Below, piece by piece: positions 10,972 to 21,574 of a stretch of DNA of 64,000 bases; position 1 is the stretch's first letter; the number at the start of each line of letters is the position of its first letter. Location: the NCBI GenBank assembly GCA_963169105.1, contig OY720644.1:4361001-4425000 (forward strand), in the 5' to 3' direction. This DNA comes from Ceriagrion tenellum. Taxonomy: Eukaryota; Arthropoda; Insecta; Odonata; Coenagrionidae. The position numbers were made by a program, and so were the translations under genes. Under the pieces are notes generated by a model. The model had not been told where the DNA came from. It saw only the letters and a list, made by a program, of their open reading frames with translations, and did not search any database.

Positions 10972-11227
10972 CGCTCCACGGGATGACGCAATTATTTTGA
11001 AATTGTACGATATGTTCCTTCGAGAACTCGCTCGTGAAATTTACATTTTGAAAAGCATTCTCATTCATTATATTTTCTATTTATTTAAATTAATAGTGTT
11101 CCGTATCTCCAGCAAAAAAGGAAAATCAAATAGAATCAAAACCACCAGGTTACTAATATCTGTTTCAAGATTAAAGTTACGGTAAACCACCAACAGAAGA
11201 GAGATATTCTCGTTACATGTCCCTTAA

Positions 11228-12113
11228 GGTAGTCCGAGCGAAATATCATTTTATGATGGATAAAGGTTTCTCGGGTCTTCCACAGGGTGAGCAGGTCCAT
11301 GGGCACCAACGTTTCGGAGAACGACTTGTCCTCCACCAACAGGGGGGGGGGGTTTCAGCTTCGGAGTAGTGGCTAACCATTCGGAAGCTGAAACCCCCCC
11401 CTGAAGATGGAGGACAAGTCGTTCTCCGAAACGTTGGGCCCCATGGACCTGCTCACCCTGTGGAAGACCCGAGAAACCGTTATCCATGAGATACGCCGGG
11501 AAAATCTGAGATCCTTCATCATTTTATGACGGTTTTATTTCATTCATTTATCATTTTATGATGAATTAATGAATGAAATTAATGAATTTGGTCTCATTTT
11601 AAAGAAAATATTTCACCTATGCAATGACAAAAAATTCTACCCCTTACCACATTTCTTTCGGAGAAATTTTCTAAATAATACCAGCCCTTTTACATGGAAA
11701 ATGGTACGTGTATGCACTCCAGAGAGACATTATTTACAAAAGGAGGTATTTCTAACACTTGGATATCGTAAGAAAACTAACAGCATGTAGTTTGTATGTT
11801 TTGTCAACTATTTTTGGAAACTAATCATATTGTCACCGCAGTTAATTCTTCGGGATTACAATAAATCTTCCGTTTTGAAGAAGTTTAAAACGCACCGCGC
11901 GAAAAAGTGAGTCAAGTTAGAGGCCTTATATGCTTAGATATACTTAGATATCTTCATTTAATTACTTATAATTTTTTGTCGTATAAAACTATATAATTGC
12001 ACCATTAATAATGCAATATTTAATTGATGTCTCCTACAGCTGATGAAATGAAAACGTATAATTCGAATGTGGTCTCTATTATGACTATAGGGAACTATCT
12101 CGCTCGGAATACC
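11228..12113 (+). mobile_element. TTAA-target MITE, copy 1, with nested foldback
   Basis: It begins after TTAA at 11224-11227 with GGTAGTCCGAGCGAAATATC and ends with the inverted counterpart CGCTCGGAATACC before TCAA (mutated TTAA) at 12114-12117. It matches the copies at 23057, 40027, 48021, 52501 and 56564 over most of its length. A foldback insertion at about 11256-11549 splits it near its left end. No transposase frame exists, so it would need a transposase in trans. The TTAA target resembles that of piggyBac elements, but the terminal bases are not the usual piggyBac ones. Confidence 0.75.
11256..11487. repeat. Foldback hairpin with hammerhead-like motif, inserted in a MITE
   Basis: Arms 11256-11364 and 11381-11487 are inverted copies with few mismatches, around a 16-bp loop. 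The right arm reads CTGAAGA (11401-11407), a 7-bp stem GGAGGAC/GTTCTCC with loop AAGTC (11409-11427), then GAAAC (11428-11432). This is the order of a hammerhead core, although one unpaired T sits between CTGAAGA and the stem. The insertion is flanked by the 14-bp word ATCATTTTATGATG at 11245-11258 and 11550-11563, with a third near-copy at 11518-11531. Such motifs are known from terminal repeats of Penelope-like elements; that link is inferred here. Confidence 0.75.
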
Positions 12114-12289
12114 TCAATTTGTCCATCCACCGTCCTTTTGACTAAAGACAGGCGGGGAAAGAAAAGGGGAAACAAAATGGCGGATGTTTCGGTGGTCAGG
12201 CTACAATTTTATGACGTCACGCCCTTCCTCATCTGCCTCAGCGGTGCGGAGTGACTCGAATGACGTCGTGAGGAGTGGGGGGATCCTGG

Positions 12290-13165
12290 AGAGTTGAATC
12301 CTGAGAGTGGAAAGGGGGAAGGAAAGAACGCAGAACGGAGGGGAGGTCGAAGGAATCGCGGAGTGAATCCCACAGGCGAGCATGATTTGAATCTGTCGCC
12401 GAAAGAGGACTCCACTCGTAGCACTCACCAACGCGAGGACGGAATTTCAACCCGGCATCACAAGACTGCGTGTGCATCTGTTTATAGGTGTGATATTCAC
12501 GAGCTGAACCGAACGCGACCATTTCTCTCATTCTCACCACATGCCATACACCGTCCACAAAGTCCCCCCCCCCCCGCATCTCCCTCCCGAACCGTCTTTC
12601 CCACCCCCGAATCAGAATCTCCCGCCTCTCAAAAGCTTTTCTCCTCGCTTCCTCTAACTCGTGCGTCCGTCCCTGCTCAACCCCTGCCACACTCCGCACA
12701 GTTTCCGCTATACAGTTTTAATTCCACCCCTCCGCCCCCCCCCCAGGAGATTCACCCCCCTCGCCCTTTTTACCTCGCTTCACCACCCACCCCTCCCCAT
12801 GTGAAAACTCTCCCCCACCCCCATGTCACTTCATTCCACTCCTTTGCTTTTTTTCGCTTCCTTCTCTCCACCTTTTCATTCATTCCCTCCCCCACCACAC
12901 CCCAGCCCCCCCTTCTCCACCTTCCCCTCCCCCCCCTTCGCCTTCTTTCTATCGGTCCTTCCTTTCTTTTGTCTCCTCTCTCGCGAATATTACGCTTTCA
13001 GGGCAATCGCCATCTCTCGCACACCACACTCTAAACTCTCTCCTTCAGCACGAAAGGCCTTTCTCCTCATCCAACCCCTTCCCCTCCATCCCCCCACCCT
13101 CCCACAGCCTCCCAACATCCCCTCCCGCACCCAATGTCAAACCTCATTCTTTCCTACTTCTGTAT
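12290..13165. other. Purine-to-pyrimidine strand-switch low-complexity tract
   Basis: About 70 bp of G/A-rich sequence (12294-12360) precede roughly 600 bp that are almost pure C and T on this strand (12555-13165), with several C-runs. Because T-and-C-only DNA rarely makes stop codons, a 246-codon frame appears from 12294. It is proline, serine and histidine rich with no domain, so I do not call it a gene. A TATAAAA box-like word occurs near 13160. Confidence 0.6.
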
Positions 13166-14320
13166 AAAACAGCAAGTTAAAAAAAAAACCTGCCCGCGCC
13201 AACCATTGTATGCATTCGCGATTCATTTCTTCGCCGAGAGCTCGGAAAACCATTTGATAGTTGCCACGGTAGAGTGGTTGCTTAAAGGAGGAGAAGATAA
13301 AATTTTGTTCCCTTCGGGCCCTGATGCACTTAATTAAAATGCTCCCGCTACAAGGGTGGTGGGTGGTCAGACAAAAATAAGATTCCGATGCAACGTCTTT
13401 CAATTGCAAAAAAGGGAAAAGCTCAGAAATTTGTGGTTTGCCGACTCAAAATGATAAGTAAGCTGAATAAATTAGCACCATCGGCGAAAGAAACATCGTG
13501 TAATTACGTAAATTTGTGAATCTGCCACTTTCGATTCATATCACTGAGATATAATTCGGGCAGAGACAAAAGAAGTTAAAACAACACTCTTAACATATTA
13601 TTACCGGGGAAATATATCGTTGGCACACACACAGGAGAACTCGAAATAGTGATTCCTGTATTGAAGTCCTCATTTTGAATTACCGAACATTTGGGCGATT
13701 ATTATAATCGTTTTTCTATCATTTTTGCGAGTAATAAGACTGCCAGTCAATAGTTGTCAAAGATTAAAGTCAATGGTTGAACCCCACGCCGTAGAGTCTG
13801 ACCGTAGCGTTTGCTGGGTCGGTGAGAAACATTTTAAATCCCGCAATGGAAAAATAACTAACATCCGCTTTTGTTAAAGCATTTAACAATGACAGAGCAC
13901 CTCATTCGATGATAATCTCCGCGAAATGAAAATGACAGCGATTAACGAGACTAAATATCGTCTTCAATTACAAAAGCTAGCAATTATTAATATAAAAAGC
14001 TAAGTTTCTCAGTCGGTCTGCCTGCCTGTCCATCCGTAAATTTGCCTCCAATTTGGAAATTCACGCATTAAGTTCATTTTACTCGCTAGCAGTTGTTTCT
14101 TTTGTAATTAAAATAAAAAAAACCGATCATACAAAGTTAAGACGAACGCTAAACGAAAACACAGGAAATTTTCCATGTAACAGGAAAATTTCGTAAAATT
14201 GCTCAAAATTACGCGTTTTTAGCGATCTGTCCCCTTCACGATCGATGAGATCTTTGAAGCCGAGACTCATAAGAAAAAAAAGAGACATATAACGAATCAT
14301 TTTCAACATTTATGCTGAGG
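13166..14320. other. No supported gene
   Basis: Anonymous AT-rich DNA. No element boundary or coding motif is visible before the RTE-like similarity begins near 14323. Confidence 0.4.
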
Positions 14321-14322
14321 AA

Positions 14323-15107
14323 ATGGTAAGACAGGCATGGGAAGAACTTGAGGTTGGAATCAAAGTGGGAGGGCATCTCATAAAATCGGTTAAATTCGCG
14401 GACGATCAGGCATTGGTTAGTGGATCTTCGAAGAGACTACAAGCTTTGGTAGATGCTTTAGGAATGCAGTGCGGGATATTCGGAATGAAGATAAATCATA
14501 AGAAAACAAAAGTAATGAGATTCTCTTGGACAAAGAAAGCAAAGCTTGTGATTAATGTTGGAGGACACAAACTAGAGCAAGTAGAACAGTTTAATTACTT
14601 ACGAAGCACGCTAGAGGAAAGCGGGCATAGAAGCAAAGACATACGGAAGAGAAAAGCGCTAGCTAAGGAGGCGTTTAGTAATAGAAGAGAGTTGATGACG
14701 GGGACAATAGGTAAGGACGTGAAGAAGAGGCTGGTGAAGAGCTTGATACGGAGCGTAGCGTTGTATGGGGGAGAAACGTGGACCATGAGAAAGAAGGACG
14801 AGAATAGGCTGCAGGCATTTGAGATGTGGGTGTGGAGAAGGATGGATGGAATACTAACGAGGAAGTGCTTGAGATGATGGGCGAGGAAAGGAAACTTTTG
14901 AATGAAATCCGGGATAGGCAGGGTAGATGGCTGAAGGATGTAATAAAGGGTGATGGGTTGCTGAAGAGTGTGATAGAGGGAAGGATATTGGGCAAGCGGG
15001 GAAGGGGAAGAAAGAGAATAGGTTTCATGGACGGGATGAAGAAGTGTAGATCTTATGCAGAGGCGGAAAACGATATCCTAGAGGGAGATAGGCCCCTAAA
15101 TGTGTAA
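14323..15107 (+). pseudogene. RTE-like LINE, 3' half of reverse transcriptase
   Basis: It begins inside the palm with KSVKFADDQALVSGS (FADD at 14395-14406). It continues through KINHKKTKVMRFS, the FNYL-ST-ES thumb signature and SVALYGGETWTMRKKDE, then shifts frame near 14850. From there it reads NEEVLEMMGEERKLL, a GRWLKDV block and GKRGRGRKRIGFMDGMKKC, ending at a stop at 15105-15107. This is the C-terminal half of an RTE-like reverse transcriptase; the endonuclease and the front of the RT are missing (5' truncation, typical of LINEs). A related minus-strand remnant lies at 60800-61090. One frameshift and otherwise open frames suggest a relatively young copy. Confidence 0.8.
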
Positions 15108-15109
15108 AA

Positions 15110-15825
15110 CAGCGGGAGGAAATTCTCTGACATTCAACAAAAACTACCTTTACCGGTAGAATACATTAAAATAATAATAACGAATTATTTGGGAATTTTA
15201 AGTGATGGTTTCATCGTAAGCGATGAATTCATTATAAAATATAACGGTTCTTAGATGGAGAAGTCAAATTTAGTTCGATAAAAAGCAATGAAAGAAGCAG
15301 TTAGACGGTGGTGTTTAGTAGACTAGAGTTGAATTTGTTAATATAAAATTTGAATCTTCAGTTCATAGTTATTATTGTATTGGACTTGAGTCACAAATTC
15401 TATATTGGATTACGTACGAGTCGGAATTTTAAAGAATAGACGTGAAATTATTAATGACTTCATAGCAAATCCGTGTCATTAGATTTTTGACACATGTACC
15501 AGTTGCAGAAAATTCGATCGAGAGGAACATGTCCTAACAGAAGATTCAAATATTATATTAATAGATTAAACTCTGAGGAATTACTCCCGTACTAAAACAT
15601 GAATGTAAAAGAATCACAAATTTCGAAACTTACATATTTTGCGCATTATTTTGTTCATGTATCATTATATTAAATGCATGCAATGTTATCTACATTGATT
15701 CAAATTCCATCATACTTTACGTGGGGTTAAACTAATACCTGAAAAATGTGTGATCTCGATAAGGACACAAAACCTATTCATAGTTTAACACAGCAAATAC
15801 AATATACTATGCAAGGATAATGAAT
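15110..15825. other. No supported gene
   Basis: AT-rich DNA after the RTE-like stop codon. It may include that element's 3' UTR, but I see no tail that fixes its end. Confidence 0.4.
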
Positions 15826-15829
15826 AACA

Positions 15830-16428
15830 GCCTGGAAATCAAAGAAAGAGTGAATGCGGGGAATAAGGCCTACTTTGGCCTCCAGCGTCTATTTAAGTCT
15901 GCTAATTGAGTAAGGAAACCCAAAGAAAGATTATATCGAATCTTTCTTTGTTCTTTGCGCCATGGTCCTATCTGCCTGTGAAACCTTGGTCAAGAAAAAC
16001 CGGTATGAGCTGCTTCTCAACACGTGGGAGAGAAAGATCCTGCGAAGAATCTACGGACCACTTAACGAAAACAACGTTTGGCGTATCCGCACTAATGCCG
16101 AGCTATATAGACTATATGATACGCCTAGTCTGGTATGTGAAGTCAAGTGTGCCAGGCTGAGGTAGCTCGGGCATCTAGAAAGAATGCCTGAAAATAGGGC
16201 AGTGCGGAGAACGTTCAGCCAGAGGCCAGAGGGTAGAAGACTTCCGGGGCGACCGCACAAAAGGTGGTTGGATGATGTGGAAGAGGACCTGAAGCAAATG
16301 GGTGTAAGGAGATGGCGACCTCTTGCTTTGGAGCGAGAGACGATTTGGAGAGGAATGATTGAGGAGGCACGGGCTCTTTTAGGGCCGTAATGCAAGTGGG
16401 TAAGGTAAGGTAAGGTAAGGTAAGTAAG
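15830..16428 (+). pseudogene. LINE C-terminal fragment with (GGTAA)n tail
   Basis: Frames from 15855 read NAGNKAYFGLQRLFKS, then CETLVKKNRYELL, ERKILRRIYGPLNEN and LYDTPSL. After a stop, GHLERMPENRAVRRTF, GRPHKRWLDDVEEDLKQMG and EEARALLGP follow. This series is the C-terminal region of a widespread arthropod endonuclease-reverse transcriptase LINE, RTE-like by the connection motifs. The stop after LLGP (16387-16389) is followed within 10 bp by a GGTAA pentamer array (16396-16428), which is the 3' tail. Front parts are absent. It is distinct in sequence from the elements at 6636 and 14323. Confidence 0.75.
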
Positions 16429-16899
16429 GATAATGAATCGTCCGTGCGAACAACCCATTACACGGCAGGCAAGATGGATATGTTTTTATGTAGGAAGGAA
16501 GAACAATTTGAACAACGCCGATATAGAGATGATCTTCCGGACTTTAACCAAGAGGAATGCGGTCAATGATTTTGTATTCGAACCTTCGAAAATATGCAGT
16601 GCAAATTTTTCTCCGAGTTTTATTGGAAGATGATGAGGGAACAAATAATTTCTCAGGCATGGTCCTCATATTTGGTTATTTTTTTGCCGAGGCGCTTGGG
16701 CAGAAATATAAACTTGGCCATATATGGAGAGAGTGAGCAGAATTAGACTTACGTATTCAAATCAAATCAAAAAAATATCTCTTGTGTCAACACTAAACAG
16801 AATAACCCCGGACAAGCCTAACAAATGGTGTAAGCTCACAATTTTAGGTGCGATTACGCATAAAATAATGAGACATGTTCAGAATATGGTACTATAATC

Positions 16900-17525
16900 C
16901 AGTGACGGTAGAAAAACTCCTTTTTAACTCCAAAGACAAGATAGACATTCTGGACAAATGTAGCGTGTAATCTCTAGAGTATGATGAATGTAAAGGTGTA
17001 TGGGTTGGTGACACTGGTCGCAGATTCATTACCAGAGCAAGAGAACATATGAACTATGTATTTAATAATGACCCAAAATGAGACTTTGCTAAACACATCA
17101 TTGAAACTGGACACCGTAGTAATTTTTTACCAAAGGTTTTACTTGTAAATGACAAAGGTTTTAAACTAGATTTTTAAATAAAATTTTGAAATTGCTAAGA
17201 GACTAGGTGTCGTTGATGTGTTCCTTTTAAATGATTCTTCTGTTTGTAAATGTTCTACGTTCACCTCCGTGTTACACCCGCAGTTCCTTCCTTCACCTGA
17301 CGTGGCTTACTCCAAGTACCCTCACATCTCCTCCCCTTCCCAACCCCCAAACTAACCCCCTTTCTTTACTTAAACATTACACCTCCCACCCCTCCCCGAG
17401 AATTTGGTACCTATATATGTGGCGAGCACTCCCAAAAAATTGGAGAATGTACCCTTGAAAATGATGCACTAGCGTTGAAACCGGTCGAAGAATAAATCGC
17501 AGTGGAATATTACAAAGTATTTTAT
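16900..17525 (+). pseudogene. Penelope-like element, GIY-YIG endonuclease and 3' end
   Basis: Penelope-like elements encode a reverse transcriptase followed by a GIY-YIG endonuclease. Here the frame reads KDKIDILDKC, a stop, then DECKGVWVGDTGRRF (counterpart of YIGQTGRSF), REHMNYVFNN, a stop and FAKHIIETGHRS, ending near 17180. This is the endonuclease core with its Arg and His positions. A C/T-rich stretch (17260-17400), a TATATA word (17412) and a degenerate hammerhead-like block ending GAAACCGGTC (17477-17486) follow, then ATCGCAGTGGAATATTACAA. This C/T tract, TATA and GAAAC order is what I expect of a Penelope-like 3' terminal region. Several stops make it inactive; no RT is seen upstream. 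Confidence 0.72.
17240..17490 (+). promoter_or_regulatory. Penelope-like terminal region with hammerhead-like remnant
   Basis: The pyrimidine tract, TATATA and GAAACCGGTC block are in fixed order. The upstream partner of the hammerhead core is degenerate (TTGAAAATGA at 17455-17464 instead of CTGANGA), so self-cleavage is unlikely in this copy. The palindromic CCGG after GAAA is the short stem III expected in minimal hammerheads of these elements. Confidence 0.45.
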
Positions 17526-17539
17526 TTTCTCCCATCGTA

Positions 17540-18000
17540 ATGCTATACCACAAAGTAGAGCCTTCAACAGTTGAACTATTACTTAATCAATATTAAAACG
17601 CGAGTTATGATGAACAAGAGTGAAAACCAGCGGGGAAGATATAAGTAAACCAAGGAATAAATAGGAGTAACGGAAAATGTAACAACAAATGGAACTAATT
17701 ATAGATGACTGAAAAAAATCGAAAACCCGGAAAAAGAACGACAAAAGACAAGCATTTGATTTAAAAGAGACAAAAAAAGCATATAAATGTAGACCAAGTG
17801 AGGAGTAAGAAATTAAGTAGTAAAAGAAGAAAGTAAAATGGTACTGTTTACGTCGTGCGTCGTGCGGTGCGTCGTCGAAAATAAATATTCAGCTTTATAA
17901 TACGACGTTTAACTTGATGTACCAAGTTGAAAGGTTGAATTTTTTATGGAATCCGTGACTAGCCATTATACTGCCTCGAGGGCTTTGCAACTCTGAGATA
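17540..18000. other. No supported gene
   Basis: A-rich anonymous sequence. A short CGTCGTGCGTCGTGCGG run near 17850 is the only local oddity. Confidence 0.4.
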
Positions 18001-18018
18001 TGGTGTACGCTTGTTGAG

Positions 18019-18200
18019 AAATGGTCTCGAAATGGACAGAAATGGATAGAAATGTATAGAAATGGACAAAAATGGACAAAAATGGTTATAAATGATTTGA
18101 AATGGATAGAAGTGGACAGAAATGATTAGAAATGGATATAAAACGACAGAAATGGAAGGAAATGGACATAAATGGATGTAAATGGCTGAAATGGAAATCC
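18019..18200. repeat. Degenerate 10-bp minisatellite (AAATGGACAG-like)
   Basis: About 17 head-to-tail 10-bp units of the form AAATGGAYAN, in register apart from one or two indels. The array is bracketed by a direct repeat, GGTGTACGCTTGTT at 18002-18015 and GGTGTACACTTGTT at 18201-18214. Confidence 0.85.
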
Positions 18201-18214
18201 GGTGTACACTTGTT

Positions 18215-21200
18215 TTTGAAGTTTCGTGCCCCTCGTATTACCTTTACTAAGCCGTCCGTCTTCATACGAGCGAAATTCCACTCGATTCAAACCAGGATCC
18301 ATCGCTATTGTAACGTGAAATTTAATCCTAAAAGATTGGTTCACCACTATTCCATTCAATCAAAGAAACTCGAATTATTACTGCAAGTAACTTGAAACCT
18401 CTTCTAAAAGTTCATCTTCAAGAAATGTTTCCATAGATTTAAACCTTATATACGCATGCTCTGAATTTGGTCATTCGGAAGGCCGTTTCATTAACTTGTC
18501 GATTAAAGAAGGAATAACTCGGTAGAATATTTTTCTGCATCAGCATATTCTCTGGGAACCACGAACTGGTGCCTAATAATCATCACAATACTTCATTTGG
18601 TGGCCGATGAAATTTTCTGTAGGTAAAATAAACGATTGTCAGCAAAAAAAGTACTTAACTTTATATTCAGAGACATTCAATAAGGAAGAAGATTTGAAGA
18701 ATGAAGTTTTTGTAGACTATGCAGTCACACGTCCATCTGATAAATAACTGCATAACTGAGATAGCTGAGTAAATCCCGTAAACATGGAGTAAATATGTAT
18801 GGAGAATTGATAAATATTTTACTGATTTTAACGATATAAATACTTTAATTTTAAGTATATAAGCAAGTATTTTTCAAAGACAGTTTTTACTTTGGTTTTA
18901 ATCAGCAAATAAGCACACCATGTAGGCAAAAGGTATTTACGTTTAACCAAGCTACTATTACAGGATAATGAAACATATTTAGACTAAATGATATATTTTG
19001 TATTTAATCAGGAAATCTTTTTCTAACTCAACCTCAAACTACAGAAACGTCTCCCAAGGAAGATACGTGAAACATCGTGCAGTTAATAAGTCTTTAAAAA
19101 TGTAAATAGGAAGGAAAAATGAAATAATTGTTATTTTTATATACGCGTCAAGCTGAATAATTAATTTTGGATATTTAGCTAAAAGCATGGAATAAAACCC
19201 AATGGAGCTATGTAATTAAAATGTTACAGTTTTATTAATGAAAAATCAACGAAGCACCATGAAAGACTTCAAAGCTAATTGGCGAGTGAAAGAGCGTACT
19301 GATGACTCGTAGCAGAACTCAACAATCGTTATTATCATTTTCCATTTATGAAATAAGAGGCAGGGCGATGAAGCTCTTTCTTTATTAAAATTTAATCAAT
19401 GAATGGTCTGAAAAAGCCATTAAAGCCTACATTAAGGACAGCCTCAAGGAAACCTTAGAGGCAAATCCTTTTTATATCAATTCATCGTTGCTGCAAATAT
19501 TTGCAATCCGTAGCTGCTATCGTGTCCGATCTTTATAATGCAAAAAACTAACTTATTAATATGGAGGAAAGTTATTCATTACGTATTGCCTAGACGAGTC
19601 TGTGGATGTTCACAGCAATTTTAAAAAAATGTCAAATGAAAATGGTTATCTATTTTGGCAGTAATAAACATTTTTGTCTACGGTATCTTCGCCTTAAATA
19701 ATGTTCCAACCATAAAATAAATACCTTAACTTTTGATAAATCCTCTCAAGACATTATCGGTCAAGTTAGGGATACACTTTGTAGAATTGGAAAGAAACAT
19801 TGTTCATTCTAGATTTCATGAATGGTATTTCTCAAGTAGCCGTTTGAAATTAAATCACACGCAACGAAGTTTATTTTTCACATTTAATGTCTTTCAGTGC
19901 AGTTTTGCCATTCTATTGTTCATCGATTGCTATGATAAGGACCTTCTGCGATTGCTATAAGGCCCACTCGTTTTTAAAAGTAAATATGTCATAGGCTCTA
20001 CAGAAAATACGTTGTGAGGTGTAACTAAATGAAATTAAAAGCTGTTTTGATTCCAAGACATTGGTCTGATGCTTGCAAAAATGGATAGAAATAAAAGCGA
20101 AGAATGCAGCCTCTTCCAAACACAATTAGCAGCTATAATCAAAATCGAATCAGTAAATTTAAGATCATGAATCTACTTTGTTACAGCAATGCCTCAAATC
20201 TCTCATGGAAAATACTCATCGACTAGGACTATAACTGATCAGACAGAATGACAAACAGATTAGAAGAGTTGAATGCATAATGTGTAAGTCTGACTATACG
20301 ATAAAGTAGAGACTCGCCATTCTATCCGTTAGTCGTAATTGATGAGTACTGCTCATACAACCCTTAGAAAACGAATATTTCATCAGACCACTAAATCAGA
20401 GCAAATGTAATTCACAAAAAGGTTGAAGATAAAGAAATTCATGAAAATCTATGCAACATTAGAACACAATATCATAATGATGTGTGTTTATTTGTAATAC
20501 ATAAAAGTTGAAATTGAGTCCAAACCTTTCAAATATATTTGGAATGAATAATTCACTTTTTGAAGACATTTCAAGACATCTGTTGACAAAAGGCAATACT
20601 ATCTTAGGCAGGAGATAGAAAGTGTTAAAGCCTTAAAAATTCTTATCGTAGTTCTAGTGGTTGAATATTTCCGATATCATTGATATCACCATGAAAATTC
20701 ATTTTTAGAAGGATTTTTGGATGGTTTTGGATTTGCAGGAATAATTTTTATTTACATCATGAGCGCAAACAGTACGCTTCGAACGAATTAATTGCCATGT
20801 GGAATACATAATTGCACACAGTTCATAATCATTCAGTTCTTTTTGCGGGTAGGAATTATGAAATTCACTGAAGCTTAACTTACGGCGCTTAACTGATAAT
20901 AGTGTCCTCAATATTCTCCATACTTCTATTTCCATAACAAAAATCATCCTCTGTTTCTGTCTCACCCGCGTTTAAAAATAACCTCACCTAATTTTAAGGC
21001 AGTTAGAGCAAGATATCATCAAGAATTCAATTCAATAAATTAGGCCATCAAGAATTCAATAAATGAGGCCTCATTGTAAAGGAAAATGTGTCACCTTTCC
21101 GAAGATGTCCAAATATCTGCCTATTGAAATAATGTAGATCATAAAAGTTTCTAATTTCTATCATCTAGATCTCGTCAGAAATTTAATGGTGGGCAGTTTG

Positions 21201-21385
21201 TATATTTCCACACGAACTTTTAAAATTAATCGTTTTCTTACCGCAGAGGATTCTGCAGGGTCGCAAAAAAAGCCACCGATCTAAGGGCCTTGTCCCCGTA
21301 CCTCATGAAAGAATGCGTGAAATTTAAGACTTATTCCTGCATATGTAGTTAATTACTGGGAATTTCAGTCACATGAAATATAATC
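18215..21385. other. Anonymous AT-rich region, no supported gene
   Basis: About 3.2 kb without any motif, tRNA-like fold or element end that I can support. Open frames are all under about 90 codons and look random. Confidence 0.45.
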
Positions 21386-21390
21386 ATGGC

Positions 21391-21567
21391 ATTTTGAATT
21401 ATTAGAGTACACTTTGTTTTTCCACAATGAATTTAATAACTTGCGACCATGGTTCCGACGATTAACGACATCATCAGGTGAAGATGATGGCGTTAATCGT
21501 CGAAACCATGGTCGCAAGTTATTAAATTCATTGTGGAAAAACAAAGTGTACTCTAATAATTCAAAAT
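21391..21567. repeat. Near-perfect foldback hairpin with hammerhead-like words
   Basis: Arms of 85 bp (21391-21475 and 21483-21567) match at 83 positions around a 7-bp loop. One mismatch separates GAAAC in the right arm (21502-21506) from GGAAC in the left arm read backwards. The left arm read on the minus strand contains CTGATGA (21471-21477) followed by a stem-able stretch. The arms therefore resemble two inverted copies of a hammerhead-bearing Penelope-like terminal repeat. Open frames on both strands here are by-products of the palindrome. Confidence 0.85.
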
Positions 21568-21574
21568 ATTTAGT

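Noticed and set aside
12294..13034. 246-codon open frame
   Set aside because: Low-complexity Pro/Ser/His-rich translation of a pyrimidine tract; no domain, and other frames in the same tract are equally open.
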